The notes beneath the pieces are model-generated. The model was not told the origin of the DNA, searched no databases, and saw nothing but the letters and a program-made list of their open reading frames with translations. The position numbers and the translations under genes are program-made. Shown here in pieces: positions 42,601 to 50,493 of a DNA stretch of 64,000 bases. The stretch is from SZUA-547 sp963669315 (GTDB taxonomy: Bacteria; Pseudomonadota; Alphaproteobacteria; Rhodobacterales; Rhodobacteraceae). The stretch is from assembly GCA_963669315.1 (NCBI GenBank), contig OY770021.1, positions 3,782,001 to 3,846,000 of the forward strand, given 5' to 3'. Positions within the stretch are counted from its first letter, which is position 1. Each line of letters opens with the position of its first letter.

Positions 42601-43143
42601 GGTGATATTCACATTGAAAACATCGTTGTGACCGAAGCGCCGGTGCTGGCTGAAATGCTGAGCGTCGCCTCGCTGGTCGGCGCAGTCGATAAACTGACCA
42701 GCGGCGGAGTCACGTTCACAACCATCGAGGCCGATTTCCGTGCGGAGGACTCGCTCGTCTTCGTCTCTGACGCCGCCGCCTATGGGCCAACCGTTGGGCT
42801 GACGGCGCAAGGCTCCTACGACCTGGACGCCGAAAAATTCAATCTCAGCGGCTCGATTTCACCGGCCTATGTCATCAATGGATTGCTCAACGCCGTTCCA
42901 ATTCTGGGTGAGGCGCTGACGGGTGGCGAAGGCGAGGGCGTATTCGGCATCGCTTATGAGTTAACCGGCCCCGCATCGGCGCCGGAGATATCCGTGAATC
43001 CGCTATCGGCGCTGGCGGTGGGGCCGTTCCGACGACTGTTTTCCGGAACCGCCGATGATGGCAGTGAGGAGGAAACGCCCGCCGGTTCCTCCGTTGAAAG
43101 CCCGCTCGACAGGATGAGACGGGAGCGGGATCAGGACAACTGA
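39676..43143 (+). CDS. AsmA/YhdP-type outer-membrane lipid transport protein
   Basis: A very large (1155-residue) inner-membrane-anchored protein. One N-terminal membrane helix (about 38-62, VGLLVAEALTLVLIALFAIL) is followed by a long beta-rich periplasmic body. It shows the DUF3971/AsmA pattern typical of YhdP, TamB and AsmA proteins, which form a bridge-like groove carrying phospholipids to the outer membrane. Recurrent short strands ending in Asp/Gly-rich turns and the late AGRALKALGALESGKGG and TGDIHIENIVVTEAPVLAEMLSVASLVGAVDKL blocks support the C-terminal AsmA-like domain. It starts with GTG. It is divergent from bcp and convergent with tyrS. Confidence 0.88.
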   Translation: MTDSGLSNIKEGEPTDAQSPDAKVRRPSRKRRAAIFTARGVGLLVAEALTLVLIALFAILIRLQGEPIDLGALAPTVEAAVNKRLDGRIEIGGATLSTHRHSEEPRILLQNVRLRDADGRLVLSAPQFSARFDMSKLIQGVLAPTSLTLIGPTAILTRAADGSFKFGIGDADPDSALDETVEDSPIDAFSSFTAGFAFPDRRIDPFKSLNSIAVRNAYLIYRDEVSGRVWRAPGSFLRVWAGGEGARATARIKLAGAQGAPTELILTGRRFRGEDRVQLKASFEHLRAEDLASQIRVFEWLQSANGALDGGLDLDLAPDGSLNALSGHLRADSVIAEIGGEDRLLDYAEADVSYDVEASIFNIEALEASALGVTAELAGAIALRLDDDQQLTGADVTVEQIRSTIARPDLFDAAVKVRGGEAELSIDLRDRVSVELRKARVTAGTAEVPDAEFTAVGSFTQTPLGDLIDLRASSDGFRIRQAVALWPRPLGTSGRAWVAENIPDGKTTNVRASFNMAPGGEPEAVLAFDYYETTSTYLKPMPPIIDARGSGGIRDGKFHLTMDSGAVATEDGVVDISGSTLEMRNLLGDIPIAHATIRSNGPSAAALNIIDHEPLKLPSKLGLAPSLVGGEASTQTVLEFPLLSTLQLDDILLDIDARLTELAMTVPNTDVVIEADQVSLAGDQTGMEVTGQARVDGQPATVTWREKFIADEGPRRTLDFTTRYTREQAVAAGVPSLLLREGAAAVSGQLSFRDNQPPRLRASADMTGLNLVAENIGWRKEIDAPATMSVEGAVGDTTALNVNLDAPGFEGEGVLRLGDGRTNLVLKRLSLAGVGDFTGEVDATARRIDVILSSPSVDLERFLSEGAADASGLETPELSITLNADGAHLTGKLWAGALSGNITIKDGQKRAKFNGLINGDAPFAGDFKGTDSESLLVIRSDEAGRALKALGALESGKGGALTLKLRLTDPGAPITGDIHIENIVVTEAPVLAEMLSVASLVGAVDKLTSGGVTFTTIEADFRAEDSLVFVSDAAAYGPTVGLTAQGSYDLDAEKFNLSGSISPAYVINGLLNAVPILGEALTGGEGEGVFGIAYELTGPASAPEISVNPLSALAVGPFRRLFSGTADDGSEEETPAGSSVESPLDRMRRERDQDN

Positions 43144-43160
43144 ATGATCGTGCGCCTAGC

Positions 43161-44417
43161 CTAGCCAAGCCTGGCCAGCGCGTGCCGTTTTTTGCCTGCT
43201 GAGAGCTTCAGGTCGCCGCCAGAGAAACTGTCAGGCATAATCATCAGACCCGGATCGGTAATCGGCGCGTCATCCAGCTTTGCGCCGCCTTCGGAGATCA
43301 GGCGCTTGGCGTCCTTGCCCGATTTGGCGAGGCCCGCGCGCACGAACAACTGACCAATAGAGAGGCCGTAGTCCGGAATGTCGGCTGCCGGAATCTCCAC
43401 CGTCGGCAGATCTGCCCCCGCGCCGCCCTTTTCGAAGGTCTCGCGGGCGGTCGCTTCCGCTGCTGCGGCGGCCTCAGCGCCGTGGGCGAGAGTGGTCACC
43501 TCATTCGCCAGCAGGATCTTGGCGTCGTTGATCTCAGATCCCTCCAGCTTTTCCAGACGAGAGATCTCATCCAGCGGCAGTTCGGTGAAGAGCTTAAGGA
43601 AGCGGCCGACATCGGCATCGGTCGCATTGCGCCAGTACTGCCAGAACTCATACGGGCTCAGCATCTCGTCATTCAGCCAAACCGCGCCGTCGGCGGTTTT
43701 GCCCATCTTCTTGCCTTCCGAGGTGGTCAGCAGCGGAGAAGTGACGCCAAACACCTCCTCGCCCAGAATGCGGCGGGTCAAATCGATTCCGTTGACGATG
43801 TTGCCCCACTGGTCCGAGCCGCCCATCTGTACGGCGCAGCCATAGCGGCGGTTCAGCTCCATGAAGTCATAGGCCTGAAGAATCATGTAGTTGAATTCCA
43901 GGAAGCTCAGCGACTGCTCCCGATCAAGGCGCAGCTTGACGGAATCGAAGCTCAGCATCCGGTTGACCGAAAAAAAGCGGCCGTAGTCGCGCAGGAATTC
44001 AAGATAGTTGAGCTCATCCAGCCATTCGGCGTTGTTGAGCATCAGCGCATCCGTCGGGCCGTCACCGAATGTCAGGTAATGAGAGAACACCTTCTGGATG
44101 CCGTCGATGTTTTTGGCGATCTGCTCCTCACCCAGCAGCTTGCGCGCCTCATCCCGGAACGAGGGGTCGCCAACTTTCGACGTGCCTCCGCCCATCAGGA
44201 CAATTGGCTTGTGACCGGTTTTCTGAAGCCAACGCAGCAGCATGATCTGCAACAGGCTGCCCACATGCAGACTCGCCGCCGTCGCATCAAAGCCGATATA
44301 GGCCGGAACGACGCCTGCGTTCAGGCGCTCATCCAGCGCCTCCATATCCGTGCAGTCCTGCAGGAACCCGCGTTCGATGAGTACGTTGAGGAAATCAGAG
44401 GTCGGCTTGAAGTTCAT
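43161..44417 (-). CDS. tyrS: tyrosyl-tRNA synthetase
   Basis: Attaches tyrosine to tRNA-Tyr. The 418-residue class I synthetase contains the HIGH-like signature ASLHVGSLLQI (about residues 47-57), the TyrS block GGSDQWGNIVNGIDL and the KMSKS-equivalent EGKKMGKTADGAVWL. The C-terminal S4-like RNA-binding domain follows (LAKSGKDAKRLISEGGAKLDD). Length and motifs match the bacterial enzyme with HVGS in the signature. It is divergent from anmK across 97 nt, a pairing that recurs in this class. Secure assignment. Confidence 0.97.
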   Translation of the reverse strand: MNFKPTSDFLNVLIERGFLQDCTDMEALDERLNAGVVPAYIGFDATAASLHVGSLLQIMLLRWLQKTGHKPIVLMGGGTSKVGDPSFRDEARKLLGEEQIAKNIDGIQKVFSHYLTFGDGPTDALMLNNAEWLDELNYLEFLRDYGRFFSVNRMLSFDSVKLRLDREQSLSFLEFNYMILQAYDFMELNRRYGCAVQMGGSDQWGNIVNGIDLTRRILGEEVFGVTSPLLTTSEGKKMGKTADGAVWLNDEMLSPYEFWQYWRNATDADVGRFLKLFTELPLDEISRLEKLEGSEINDAKILLANEVTTLAHGAEAAAAAEATARETFEKGGAGADLPTVEIPAADIPDYGLSIGQLFVRAGLAKSGKDAKRLISEGGAKLDDAPITDPGLMIMPDSFSGGDLKLSAGKKRHALARLG

Positions 44418-44514
44418 GGGCTGGGCGATCCGTCATGCAAAGCGTGTTCGCCGCGGTGGCGGCGTGCGTCGCTCTGCTCTATAGCGGCTGGTACGGGAAA
44501 GGGAAGGGCGCGGC

Positions 44515-45672
44515 ATGGTGGGAGGCGACGTGGGAGGTGGCTCGATCTGGGCGCTCGGCATGATGTCCGGCACATCCATAGACGGGGTGGACGCCGCGCT
44601 GGTCCGAACGGACGGTGTGACAGTCGCTGAATTCGGCCCCTCAGGATACCGCGCATACTCGGATTCGGAGCGGGCGGAACTTCGCGCCGCTTTGCTAACC
44701 GCGAGAGAGGCGTCCACCGCCAGCCTGAAGACGGGTCGACCGGGCTGGCTGCGCGCCGTGGAGCGTCTGGTGACGGAGCGCCATGCCGAGGCCGCCGAGT
44801 CCCTCATCGACGCCTCGGGAATCGAGCCGGAGGTTGTCGGCTTTCACGGCCAAACCGTGGTTCACCGCCCGGCGGAGCGCCTGACTGTACAGATTGGCGA
44901 CGGAAAGGCGCTGGCCGCGCGCCTCGACGCGCTGGTCGCGTTCGACTTCCGCTCCGACGATGTGGCGCAGGGCGGGCAGGGTGCGCCGCTGGCCCCGCTA
45001 TATCACGCGGCTCTGGCGCGCCTGATCGCGAAGGAGACCGACGAGGACGCGCCAATCGCTTTCCTGAACATCGGCGGGGTGGCCAATGTCACTTGGGCGG
45101 ATCCGGCGGCGCGCGACCCGCATGCCAAAGACTCTTTGATCGCGTTCGACACCGGTCCGGGAAACGCGCTGATCGACGATTTCGTGCGCGCGCGCACCGG
45201 CGCCGCGCATGACGAGGGCGGGGCGCTGGCCGCGGAGGGCCTCGCCGGAGCGAATGAGGTGGCCTCTGCGCTCGCCCCCTTCAAGGAAAGCTATGGCGAG
45301 GCGGTCGGACCAAAGTCGTTGGACAGGTTCTCGCTGACGGGGCTCGAATTATCGCGTCACTCGACCGAGGACGGCGCCGCTTTGCTGACCGCCCTGACGG
45401 TGGAATGCGTCGCATGGAGCGAAGAACGGTTCCCGCGCGCGCCCGCGCGTTGGATCGTCTGCGGCGGCGGGCGGAAAAATCAAACCATAATGAAGATGCT
45501 GAACGATCGTCTTGATGCGCCGGTCGAAGCATCTGAGGCGGTCGGTCTGGATGGCGACATGCTGGAGGCGCAGGCTTTCGCCTTTCTCGCCGTGCGGGCT
45601 CTAAGAGGGTTGCCGGTCTCGATGCCGGCGGTCACCGGCGCTTTCGGTCAGGCGAAGATTGCAAAGCCGTAG
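44515..45672 (+). CDS. anmK: anhydro-N-acetylmuramic acid kinase
   Basis: Phosphorylates and opens 1,6-anhydro-MurNAc released during cell-wall turnover, feeding it into recycling. The 385-residue protein has the sugar-kinase-like P-loop GMMSGTSIDGVDAALV (about residues 15-30), the FHGQTVVHRP block, the FLNIGGVANVTW segment and the AFDTGPGNALIDDFV loop, then CGGGRKNQTIMKML. It overlaps no gene and ends 3 nt from the convergent hydrolase. With the amidase, PBP1A and M23 genes in the window it indicates active murein recycling. Secure assignment. Confidence 0.95.
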   Translation: MVGGDVGGGSIWALGMMSGTSIDGVDAALVRTDGVTVAEFGPSGYRAYSDSERAELRAALLTAREASTASLKTGRPGWLRAVERLVTERHAEAAESLIDASGIEPEVVGFHGQTVVHRPAERLTVQIGDGKALAARLDALVAFDFRSDDVAQGGQGAPLAPLYHAALARLIAKETDEDAPIAFLNIGGVANVTWADPAARDPHAKDSLIAFDTGPGNALIDDFVRARTGAAHDEGGALAAEGLAGANEVASALAPFKESYGEAVGPKSLDRFSLTGLELSRHSTEDGAALLTALTVECVAWSEERFPRAPARWIVCGGGRKNQTIMKMLNDRLDAPVEASEAVGLDGDMLEAQAFAFLAVRALRGLPVSMPAVTGAFGQAKIAKP

Positions 45673-45675
45673 GAC

Positions 45676-46356
45676 TTAGCCCTCAGCCTCGGCCGCCGCA
45701 GCAGCAGCAGCGGCTTTCTCCTGCATCCGGGAATGTACGTAACCCTCGACGATGTCGATCATCTCATCCATCCCGTGATCATAGAGATGGTTGGCGCCCG
45801 GCACCGTCGTGTGGGTAATAGTGATGCCCTTTTGCGATTGCAGCTTCTCGACCAGTTTCAGGACATCAGGCATGGGGGCGATGCGATCCGCCTCTCCATT
45901 GATGATCAAACCGGAGGACGGGCAGGGTGCGAGGAATGAGAAGTCGTACATGTTCGCGGGCGGCGAGACGGAGATGAATCCCTCAATCTCAGGCCGGCGC
46001 ATCAGCAACTGCATGCCGATCCACGCGCCGAAGGAGAATCCGCCAACCCAGCAGCCCTTGGCCGCGGGGTGCAGCGCTTGCAGATAGTCCAGCGCGGCGG
46101 CGGCGTCGGAAAGCTCTCCAATGCCTTGGTCGAATTCTCCCTGGCTGCGCCCGACGCCGCGGAAATTAAACCGCAACACCGAGTATCCCAGCCGATGGAA
46201 GGTGTAGTGCAGGTTATAGACCACCTTGTTGTTCATCGTGCCGCCGAACTGCGGATGAGGGTGCATGATGATGGCGATCGGCGCGTCTTTTTCCTTCTGT
46301 GAGTGCAAACGTCCCTCAAGACGTCCCTCGGGTCCGGGAAAAATGACTTCAGGCAT
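45676..46356 (-). CDS. alpha/beta hydrolase, COG2945-type
   Basis: A 226-residue alpha/beta hydrolase. The nucleophile elbow is WVGGFSFGAWIGMQL (serine in GFSFGA, about residue 108), and the neighbouring RRPEIEGFISVSPP fits the fold. A late GANHLYDHG segment likely supplies the catalytic histidine. Family members are mostly uncharacterised, so the substrate is unknown. The C-terminal 25 residues are Ala/Glu-rich. The gene is divergent from iscR (214-nt gap), so it is unlikely to be part of the SUF operon, but the two share the promoter region. Confidence 0.85.
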   Translation of the reverse strand: MPEVIFPGPEGRLEGRLHSQKEKDAPIAIIMHPHPQFGGTMNNKVVYNLHYTFHRLGYSVLRFNFRGVGRSQGEFDQGIGELSDAAAALDYLQALHPAAKGCWVGGFSFGAWIGMQLLMRRPEIEGFISVSPPANMYDFSFLAPCPSSGLIINGEADRIAPMPDVLKLVEKLQSQKGITITHTTVPGANHLYDHGMDEMIDIVEGYVHSRMQEKAAAAAAAAEAEG

Positions 46357-46402
46357 AGGCTCGGCTCCCCAATTCGCTTTGTTGCGTCTCGAATTAGGGA
46401 AG

Positions 46403-46421
46403 CTTGACTAAATCAGTCAGG
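46403..46421 (+). promoter_or_regulatory. type-1 IscR operator over the iscR promoter
   Basis: The 19 bases CTTGACTAAATCAGTCAGG match the core of the E. coli type-1 IscR site (SYYGACTRWWWYAGTCRRS) at every position. The site covers the -35 hexamer of the iscR promoter, the right place for autorepression by [2Fe-2S]-IscR. Match to the consensus is seen; binding is inferred. Confidence 0.75.
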
Positions 46422-46432
46422 CTACCTAGAAA
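46404..46432 (+). promoter_or_regulatory. iscR: candidate iscR promoter
   Basis: TTGACT (46404-46409), a 17-nt spacer and TAGAAA (46427-46432). The -35 coincides with the IscR operator. It would start transcription near 46439 and leave a ~130-nt leader before iscR. Confidence 0.6.
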
Positions 46433-46570
46433 CATTCTAAATTCAATGTGTCTCGAGTGACGCGGCGCGCATTGAGGGCAGGTAGAGTTGTTCCGCCTGA
46501 ACGTCAATGCCGACGCGGCTGTTTTGCCGCCGATATCGCACATTTGACGCATGTTCAGGGTGGATTCGAC

Positions 46571-47050
46571 ATGAAGCTCAGTACAAAGGGTCGCTACGCC
46601 GTCACGGCGCTGGCGGATATCGCGCTTCAGGGCGAAGGCGCTCTGGTGTCATTGGGCGAGATCTCCACCCGGCAGGATATCTCTCTGGCGTACCTGGAGC
46701 AGCTTTTCGTGAAGCTCCGCAAGGCGGAGATCGTGGAAAGCGTGCGCGGCCCCGGCGGCGGCTATCGGTTGGCCAAGCCTGCAAACGAGACGCGCATTTC
46801 CGACATCATGTCGGCGGTTGATGAGACTCTGAACGCCATGCGCTGCGAGGATGTGACCGGCAAGGGTTGCGGAGGCTCCAAAGCGCAGTGCCTGACCCAT
46901 GATCTTTGGGAGCAGCTTTCGGCCCATGTCTATGTGTTCCTGAACCAGACCACGATCGCGGATGTGATCGAGAATCGCCTGAGCCCTTGCCCGGCCGTGC
47001 CGGACTTCACCGAGTTGTTGGAAGCCGAGGGTGAGGAGGCGCGCGCGTGA
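46571..47050 (+). CDS. iscR: Rrf2-family Fe-S cluster regulator IscR
   Basis: A 159-residue winged-helix repressor that senses cellular Fe-S status through a bound [2Fe-2S] cluster. Helix-turn-helix and wing (residues 2-70) match Rrf2 proteins: MKLSTKGRYAVTALADIALQ and SVRGPGGGYRLAKP. The cluster ligands are C92, C100 and C107, with H110 close by; spacing is slightly longer than the classical C92/C98/C104. I used the ATG at 46571, since earlier frames add residues with no family match. It leads the suf operon, overlapping the cysteine desulfurase start by 4 nt (GTGA), and carries an operator for itself. Confidence 0.95.
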   Translation: MKLSTKGRYAVTALADIALQGEGALVSLGEISTRQDISLAYLEQLFVKLRKAEIVESVRGPGGGYRLAKPANETRISDIMSAVDETLNAMRCEDVTGKGCGGSKAQCLTHDLWEQLSAHVYVFLNQTTIADVIENRLSPCPAVPDFTELLEAEGEEARA

Positions 47051-48135
47051 CCGGCCTCAACGGGCATAGGGTCTATCTGGACTGGAACGCCACGGCGCCC
47101 CTGCGGCCGGAGGCGCGCGCCGCCATGCTGGAGGCGATGGATCTGGTGGGCAATCCCTCCAGCGTCCACGCCGAGGGGCGGGCGGCCAAGGCGGTGATCG
47201 AGAAAGCGCGCGGGCAGGTCGCGGCGCTGGTCGGCTGCGAGCCGAGCGAAGTGGTGTTTACGTCCGGGGCGACGGAGGCGGCGGCACTTGTCGCATCCAA
47301 TGCAAAGACCTTCGTCGCGTCAGATATTGAGCATGATTGCGTGCGATCTTGGTCGAACACGGCTCACACACGTCCGATCAGCCGAGACGGTCGCATCGAA
47401 TACAAACAGATGCGACTAGCCGAATGGGAAGCGGTGCAGGCGGCTAACTCCGAGACAGGCGTTGTCCAGCCTCTAAACGACTGGATCGACTCCACACCGC
47501 ATATGACGGACGCCGCCCAAGCGCTTGGAAAAGTATCCTTCAACTTCGAAGATACATCGGCCTACTTCGCGCTAGTGTCAGGGCACAAGTTGGGATCGCC
47601 CAAGGGCGTTGGTGCCTTGGTCGTTAATCAGGGCATAGAAACTGAGGCCCTTCATCGAGGCGGCGGGCAGGAACAGGGTCGCCGCTCAGGCACTGAAAAC
47701 GTGATCGGCATCGCAGGGTTCGGCGCAGCGGCCGAGGCTGCACAGCGCGATCTCGAAGCGGGGGTGTGGGACCGCGTGGAGAAGTTCCGTGACTCCCTCG
47801 AACACCGCCTCGCCACCGCCGCGCCCGAGATCACCATCTTCGGCAAGGATGCGCCGCGCCTGCCCAACACCTCCTGCTTCGCCATTCGCGGCTGGAGCGG
47901 CGAGACGCAGGTGATGCAGATGGATCTGTCCGGTTTCGCGATCAGCGCCGGGTCCGCTTGCTCCAGCGGCAAGGTCGGCCCCTCCCGCGTGATCCTCGCT
48001 ATGACCGGGGACGAAGAACTCGCCCGCTCCGCCATCCGCGTGAGCATAGGCCCAACGACGACAGAGGAGGAGGTCATGGCCTTCGCCGACGCATGGATCG
48101 AACACTACACTCGGCGCGCGAAGACCGCCGCCTAA
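47047..48135 (+). CDS. cysteine desulfurase (NifS/IscS-like)
   Basis: PLP enzyme that removes sulfur from cysteine for Fe-S assembly. The 362-residue class V aminotransferase-fold protein has the LDWNATAPLRPEAR start, PLP lysine at about K181 (SGHKLGSPKG) and the active-site cysteine loop SAGSACSSGK (about C305). It is shorter than SufS and differs from it, with the loop of IscS/NifS type. It begins with GTG, overlapping the iscR stop by 4 nt, and sufB starts 18 nt after it. The operon thus encodes two desulfurases, this one and sufS. Likely a sulfur donor to SufBCD, but a role for other sulfur pathways cannot be excluded. Confidence 0.93.
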   Translation: MTGLNGHRVYLDWNATAPLRPEARAAMLEAMDLVGNPSSVHAEGRAAKAVIEKARGQVAALVGCEPSEVVFTSGATEAAALVASNAKTFVASDIEHDCVRSWSNTAHTRPISRDGRIEYKQMRLAEWEAVQAANSETGVVQPLNDWIDSTPHMTDAAQALGKVSFNFEDTSAYFALVSGHKLGSPKGVGALVVNQGIETEALHRGGGQEQGRRSGTENVIGIAGFGAAAEAAQRDLEAGVWDRVEKFRDSLEHRLATAAPEITIFGKDAPRLPNTSCFAIRGWSGETQVMQMDLSGFAISAGSACSSGKVGPSRVILAMTGDEELARSAIRVSIGPTTTEEEVMAFADAWIEHYTRRAKTAA

Positions 48136-48153
48136 CCCGTTGAGGATACGCAC

Positions 48154-49677
48154 ATGGAAGTGCTTGACGACATGAACGCCAAAGAAGGTGTCGAGCAGGA
48201 AACGCTGGACGCCGTGCGGTCGATCTCCGGCAAGTACAAATACGGCTGGTCCACCGATGTGGAGATGGAATACGCGCCGCAGGGCCTCGATGAGGACATC
48301 GTGCGGCTGATCTCCGACAAGAAGGAGGAGCCGGAATGGCTGCTGAACTGGCGGCTGGAGGCGTTGCGCCGCTGGAAGGAGATGACCCAGCCCGACTGGG
48401 CGATGCTGAACGTCGCGCCGATCGACTATCAGGCGCAGTATTACTACGCCCAGCCCGCCAGCTTTAAGGAAAAGCCGAAGAGCCTGGATGAGGTCGACCC
48501 GGACTTGCTCGCCACATACAAAAAGCTCGGCATCCCCCTGAAAGAACAAGCGATTCTGGCCGGAGTGGAGGGGGCGGGAGAGGCCCCGTCGGAAGGCCGC
48601 AAGGTCGCCGTCGATGCGGTGTTCGATTCCGTCTCGCTCGGCACGACCTTCAAGGATGAGCTTGCGAAGGCTGGCGTCATCTTCTGCTCGATCTCGGAAG
48701 CGGTGAAAGATCACCCTGAACTGGTGAAGAAATATCTCGGTTCGGTCGTGCCCGCGTCCGACAACTTCTTCGCGACGCTCAACACCGCCGTGTTTTCGGA
48801 CGGGTCGTTCGTCTATGTGCCGCCCGGCGTGCGCTGCCCGATGGAGCTGAGCACCTATTTCCGCATCAATGCGGAGAACACCGGCCAGTTTGAACGCACG
48901 CTGATCATCGCCGATAAGGGCGCCTATGTCTCCTATCTGGAGGGCTGCACCGCCCCGATGCGTGACGAGAACCAGCTGCATGCGGCGGTCGTCGAGTTGG
49001 TGGCGCTGGAGGATGCGGAGATCAAATACTCTACCGTCCAGAACTGGTATCCGGGCGATGAGAACGGCAAGGGCGGCATCTATAATTTCGTAACCAAGCG
49101 GGCCGACTGCCGCGGCGCGAACTCCAAGGTGATGTGGACGCAGGTCGAGACCGGCTCTGCGATCACCTGGAAATATCCCTCCTGCATCTTGCGGGGGAAC
49201 AATTCCCAAGGCGAGTTCTACTCCATCGCCATCGCCAACAACATGCAGCAGGCCGACACCGGCACGAAGATGGTGCATCTGGGCAAGAACACCAAGTCGC
49301 GCATCGTCTCCAAGGGGATCAGCGCGGGCAAGGCGCAGAACACCTATCGCGGGCTGGTCTCCATGCATCCGCGCGCGAAGGAAAGCCGCAACTACACCCA
49401 GTGCGACAGCCTGCTGATCGGCGACAAATGTGGGGCGCACACGGTCCCCTATATCGAGTGCAAGAACAACTCGTCCCGCGTCGAGCATGAGGCGACGACC
49501 AGCAAGGTGGATGACGACCAGCTGTTCTATTGCCGTCAGCGCGGCATGGATGAGGAGGAGGCCGTGGCGCTGGTGGTCAACGGCTTCTGCAAGGAGGTGC
49601 TGCAGGAGCTGCCGATGGAGTTCGCCGTCGAGGCCCAGAAGCTGGTGGCGATCAGCCTTGAGGGGTCAGTTGGATGA
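48154..49677 (+). CDS. sufB: Fe-S cluster assembly scaffold SufB
   Basis: Scaffold subunit of the SufBCD complex on which Fe-S clusters are built. The 507-residue protein shows the SufB pattern: YAQPASFKEKPKSLDEV near residue 100, VYVPPGVRCPMELSTYFRINAENTGQ, ADKGAYVSYLEGCTAP and the C-terminal beta-helix with conserved cysteines and MHPRAKESRNYTQCDSLLIG. The VEHEATTSKVDDDQLFYCRQRG block is the most conserved part. Its stop overlaps the next gene by 4 nt (ATGA). Secure assignment. Confidence 0.97.
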   Translation: MEVLDDMNAKEGVEQETLDAVRSISGKYKYGWSTDVEMEYAPQGLDEDIVRLISDKKEEPEWLLNWRLEALRRWKEMTQPDWAMLNVAPIDYQAQYYYAQPASFKEKPKSLDEVDPDLLATYKKLGIPLKEQAILAGVEGAGEAPSEGRKVAVDAVFDSVSLGTTFKDELAKAGVIFCSISEAVKDHPELVKKYLGSVVPASDNFFATLNTAVFSDGSFVYVPPGVRCPMELSTYFRINAENTGQFERTLIIADKGAYVSYLEGCTAPMRDENQLHAAVVELVALEDAEIKYSTVQNWYPGDENGKGGIYNFVTKRADCRGANSKVMWTQVETGSAITWKYPSCILRGNNSQGEFYSIAIANNMQQADTGTKMVHLGKNTKSRIVSKGISAGKAQNTYRGLVSMHPRAKESRNYTQCDSLLIGDKCGAHTVPYIECKNNSSRVEHEATTSKVDDDQLFYCRQRGMDEEEAVALVVNGFCKEVLQELPMEFAVEAQKLVAISLEGSVG

Positions 49678-50003
49678 TCGTCTCGACCACGCCCTCGCTG
49701 GAGGGGCACAAGATCACCGCCTATAACGGCCTCGTCACGGGAGAGGCGATCATGGGCGCGAATGTGTTCAAGGACCTGTTCGCAGGCATTCGCGATATCG
49801 TCGGCGGCCGCTCAGCCGCATATGAGGCGGAACTGGAGAAGGCGCGGGAGACAGCGGTGCAGGAAATGCAGGAACGCGCGGCCCGCATGGGCGCGAACGC
49901 TGTCGTCGGCGTGGATCTTGATTATGAGGTGATCGGCCAGAACGGCTCGATGCTGATGGTCTCGGCCTCGGGCACGGCCGTCAGCACTGCGACAAGCGGC
50001 TAG
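49674..50003 (+). CDS. YbjQ/UPF0145 family protein
   Basis: A 109-residue protein of the YbjQ (UPF0145) family, a small domain annotated as putative heavy-metal-binding. Recognisable features are MIVSTTPSLEGHKI, VTGEAIMGANVFKDLFAGIRDIVGGRSAAYE (residues about 21-50), and AARMGANAVVGVDLDYEVIG near 70-90. It begins 4 nt inside sufB, so it is part of the suf transcript, an unusual position. A metal-linked role would fit Fe-S biogenesis, but nothing directly shows that. The next gene starts 62 nt downstream. Confidence 0.85.
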   Translation: MIVSTTPSLEGHKITAYNGLVTGEAIMGANVFKDLFAGIRDIVGGRSAAYEAELEKARETAVQEMQERAARMGANAVVGVDLDYEVIGQNGSMLMVSASGTAVSTATSG

Positions 50004-50065
50004 GCCGAGTTTCCCGTCGCTATGGTAAACTGGGGGCGCAGCATGTTCGAAGTCAGGAGGAACCA

Positions 50066-50383
50066 ATGAAATCCGTTGTTCTACTGGTCGGGCGCCTGAA
50101 AGATGTGATCGGCGCGACGACGCAAGAACTGTCCCATCTTCCAGTGGAGTGGCTGGGCGCCCATAACCGAGAGGAAGTCATCGATCAGCTTGAGGCTGAG
50201 CCGGGAATCAAATGCGTGATCCTCGGCGGCACGCTTGACGATCACTTGCGTGGAGAACTGATCGGGGTCATAGCCAGTCGGCGGCCCGACGTCGCCATCC
50301 ACGTCAAGGACCGCGCTTCCGGGCCCGAGGGGTTCTGTTCGTTTGTCGAAGGGGTCGTCCAAAGCACGCTGGTCCCTGCCTAG
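50066..50383 (+). CDS. unrecognised 105-residue protein in the suf operon
   Basis: I do not recognise this protein. The 105 residues look like a compact alpha/beta domain: MKSVVLLVGRL (strand), a helix over EEVIDQLEAE, CVILGGTLDD (strand), helix ELIGVIASRRPD, strand VAIHVKDR. The pattern is reminiscent of a receiver-like or Rossmann-type fold. Only one cysteine pair candidate exists (KCVIL, GFCSF), so it is not an obvious cluster carrier. The ribosome binding site is strong (AGGAGG five bases before ATG). It lies between the YbjQ gene and a terminator-like hairpin ahead of sufC. The suf-operon position suggests a link to Fe-S work but no function is inferred. Confidence 0.65.
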   Translation: MKSVVLLVGRLKDVIGATTQELSHLPVEWLGAHNREEVIDQLEAEPGIKCVILGGTLDDHLRGELIGVIASRRPDVAIHVKDRASGPEGFCSFVEGVVQSTLVPA

Positions 50384-50427
50384 GACGAGAAATTCGTCGC
50401 GGCGATGCCCGCGAACACAGAAAAGAG

Positions 50428-50441
50428 CGGTCGAGAGACCG
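50428..50441 (+). other. small GNRA-type hairpin upstream of sufC
   Basis: CGGTC-GAGA-GACCG, a 5-bp stem with a GAGA loop, 20 nt before the terminator-like hairpin. It could be a structural part of the same leader RNA. Observed only. Confidence 0.35.
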
Positions 50442-50461
50442 TTGAAGGATACGAGGAAATG

Positions 50462-50482
50462 CGCGCCTTCGGGCGCGTTTTT
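50462..50482 (+). terminator. intrinsic terminator/attenuator abutting the sufC RBS
   Basis: CGCGCC-TTCG-GGCGCG with a very stable UUCG loop, followed by TTTTT and directly by the GGAG ribosome binding site of sufC (50483-50486). Typical terminator architecture, but inside the suf operon and 11 nt from the sufC ATG. Confidence 0.7.
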
Positions 50483-50493
50483 GGAGCTTGAAC

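Noticed and set aside
47686..49488. Minus-strand frame of 600 codons opposite the desulfurase and sufB
   Set aside because: Long only because the sense genes are G+C-rich; sense genes have unmistakable motifs.
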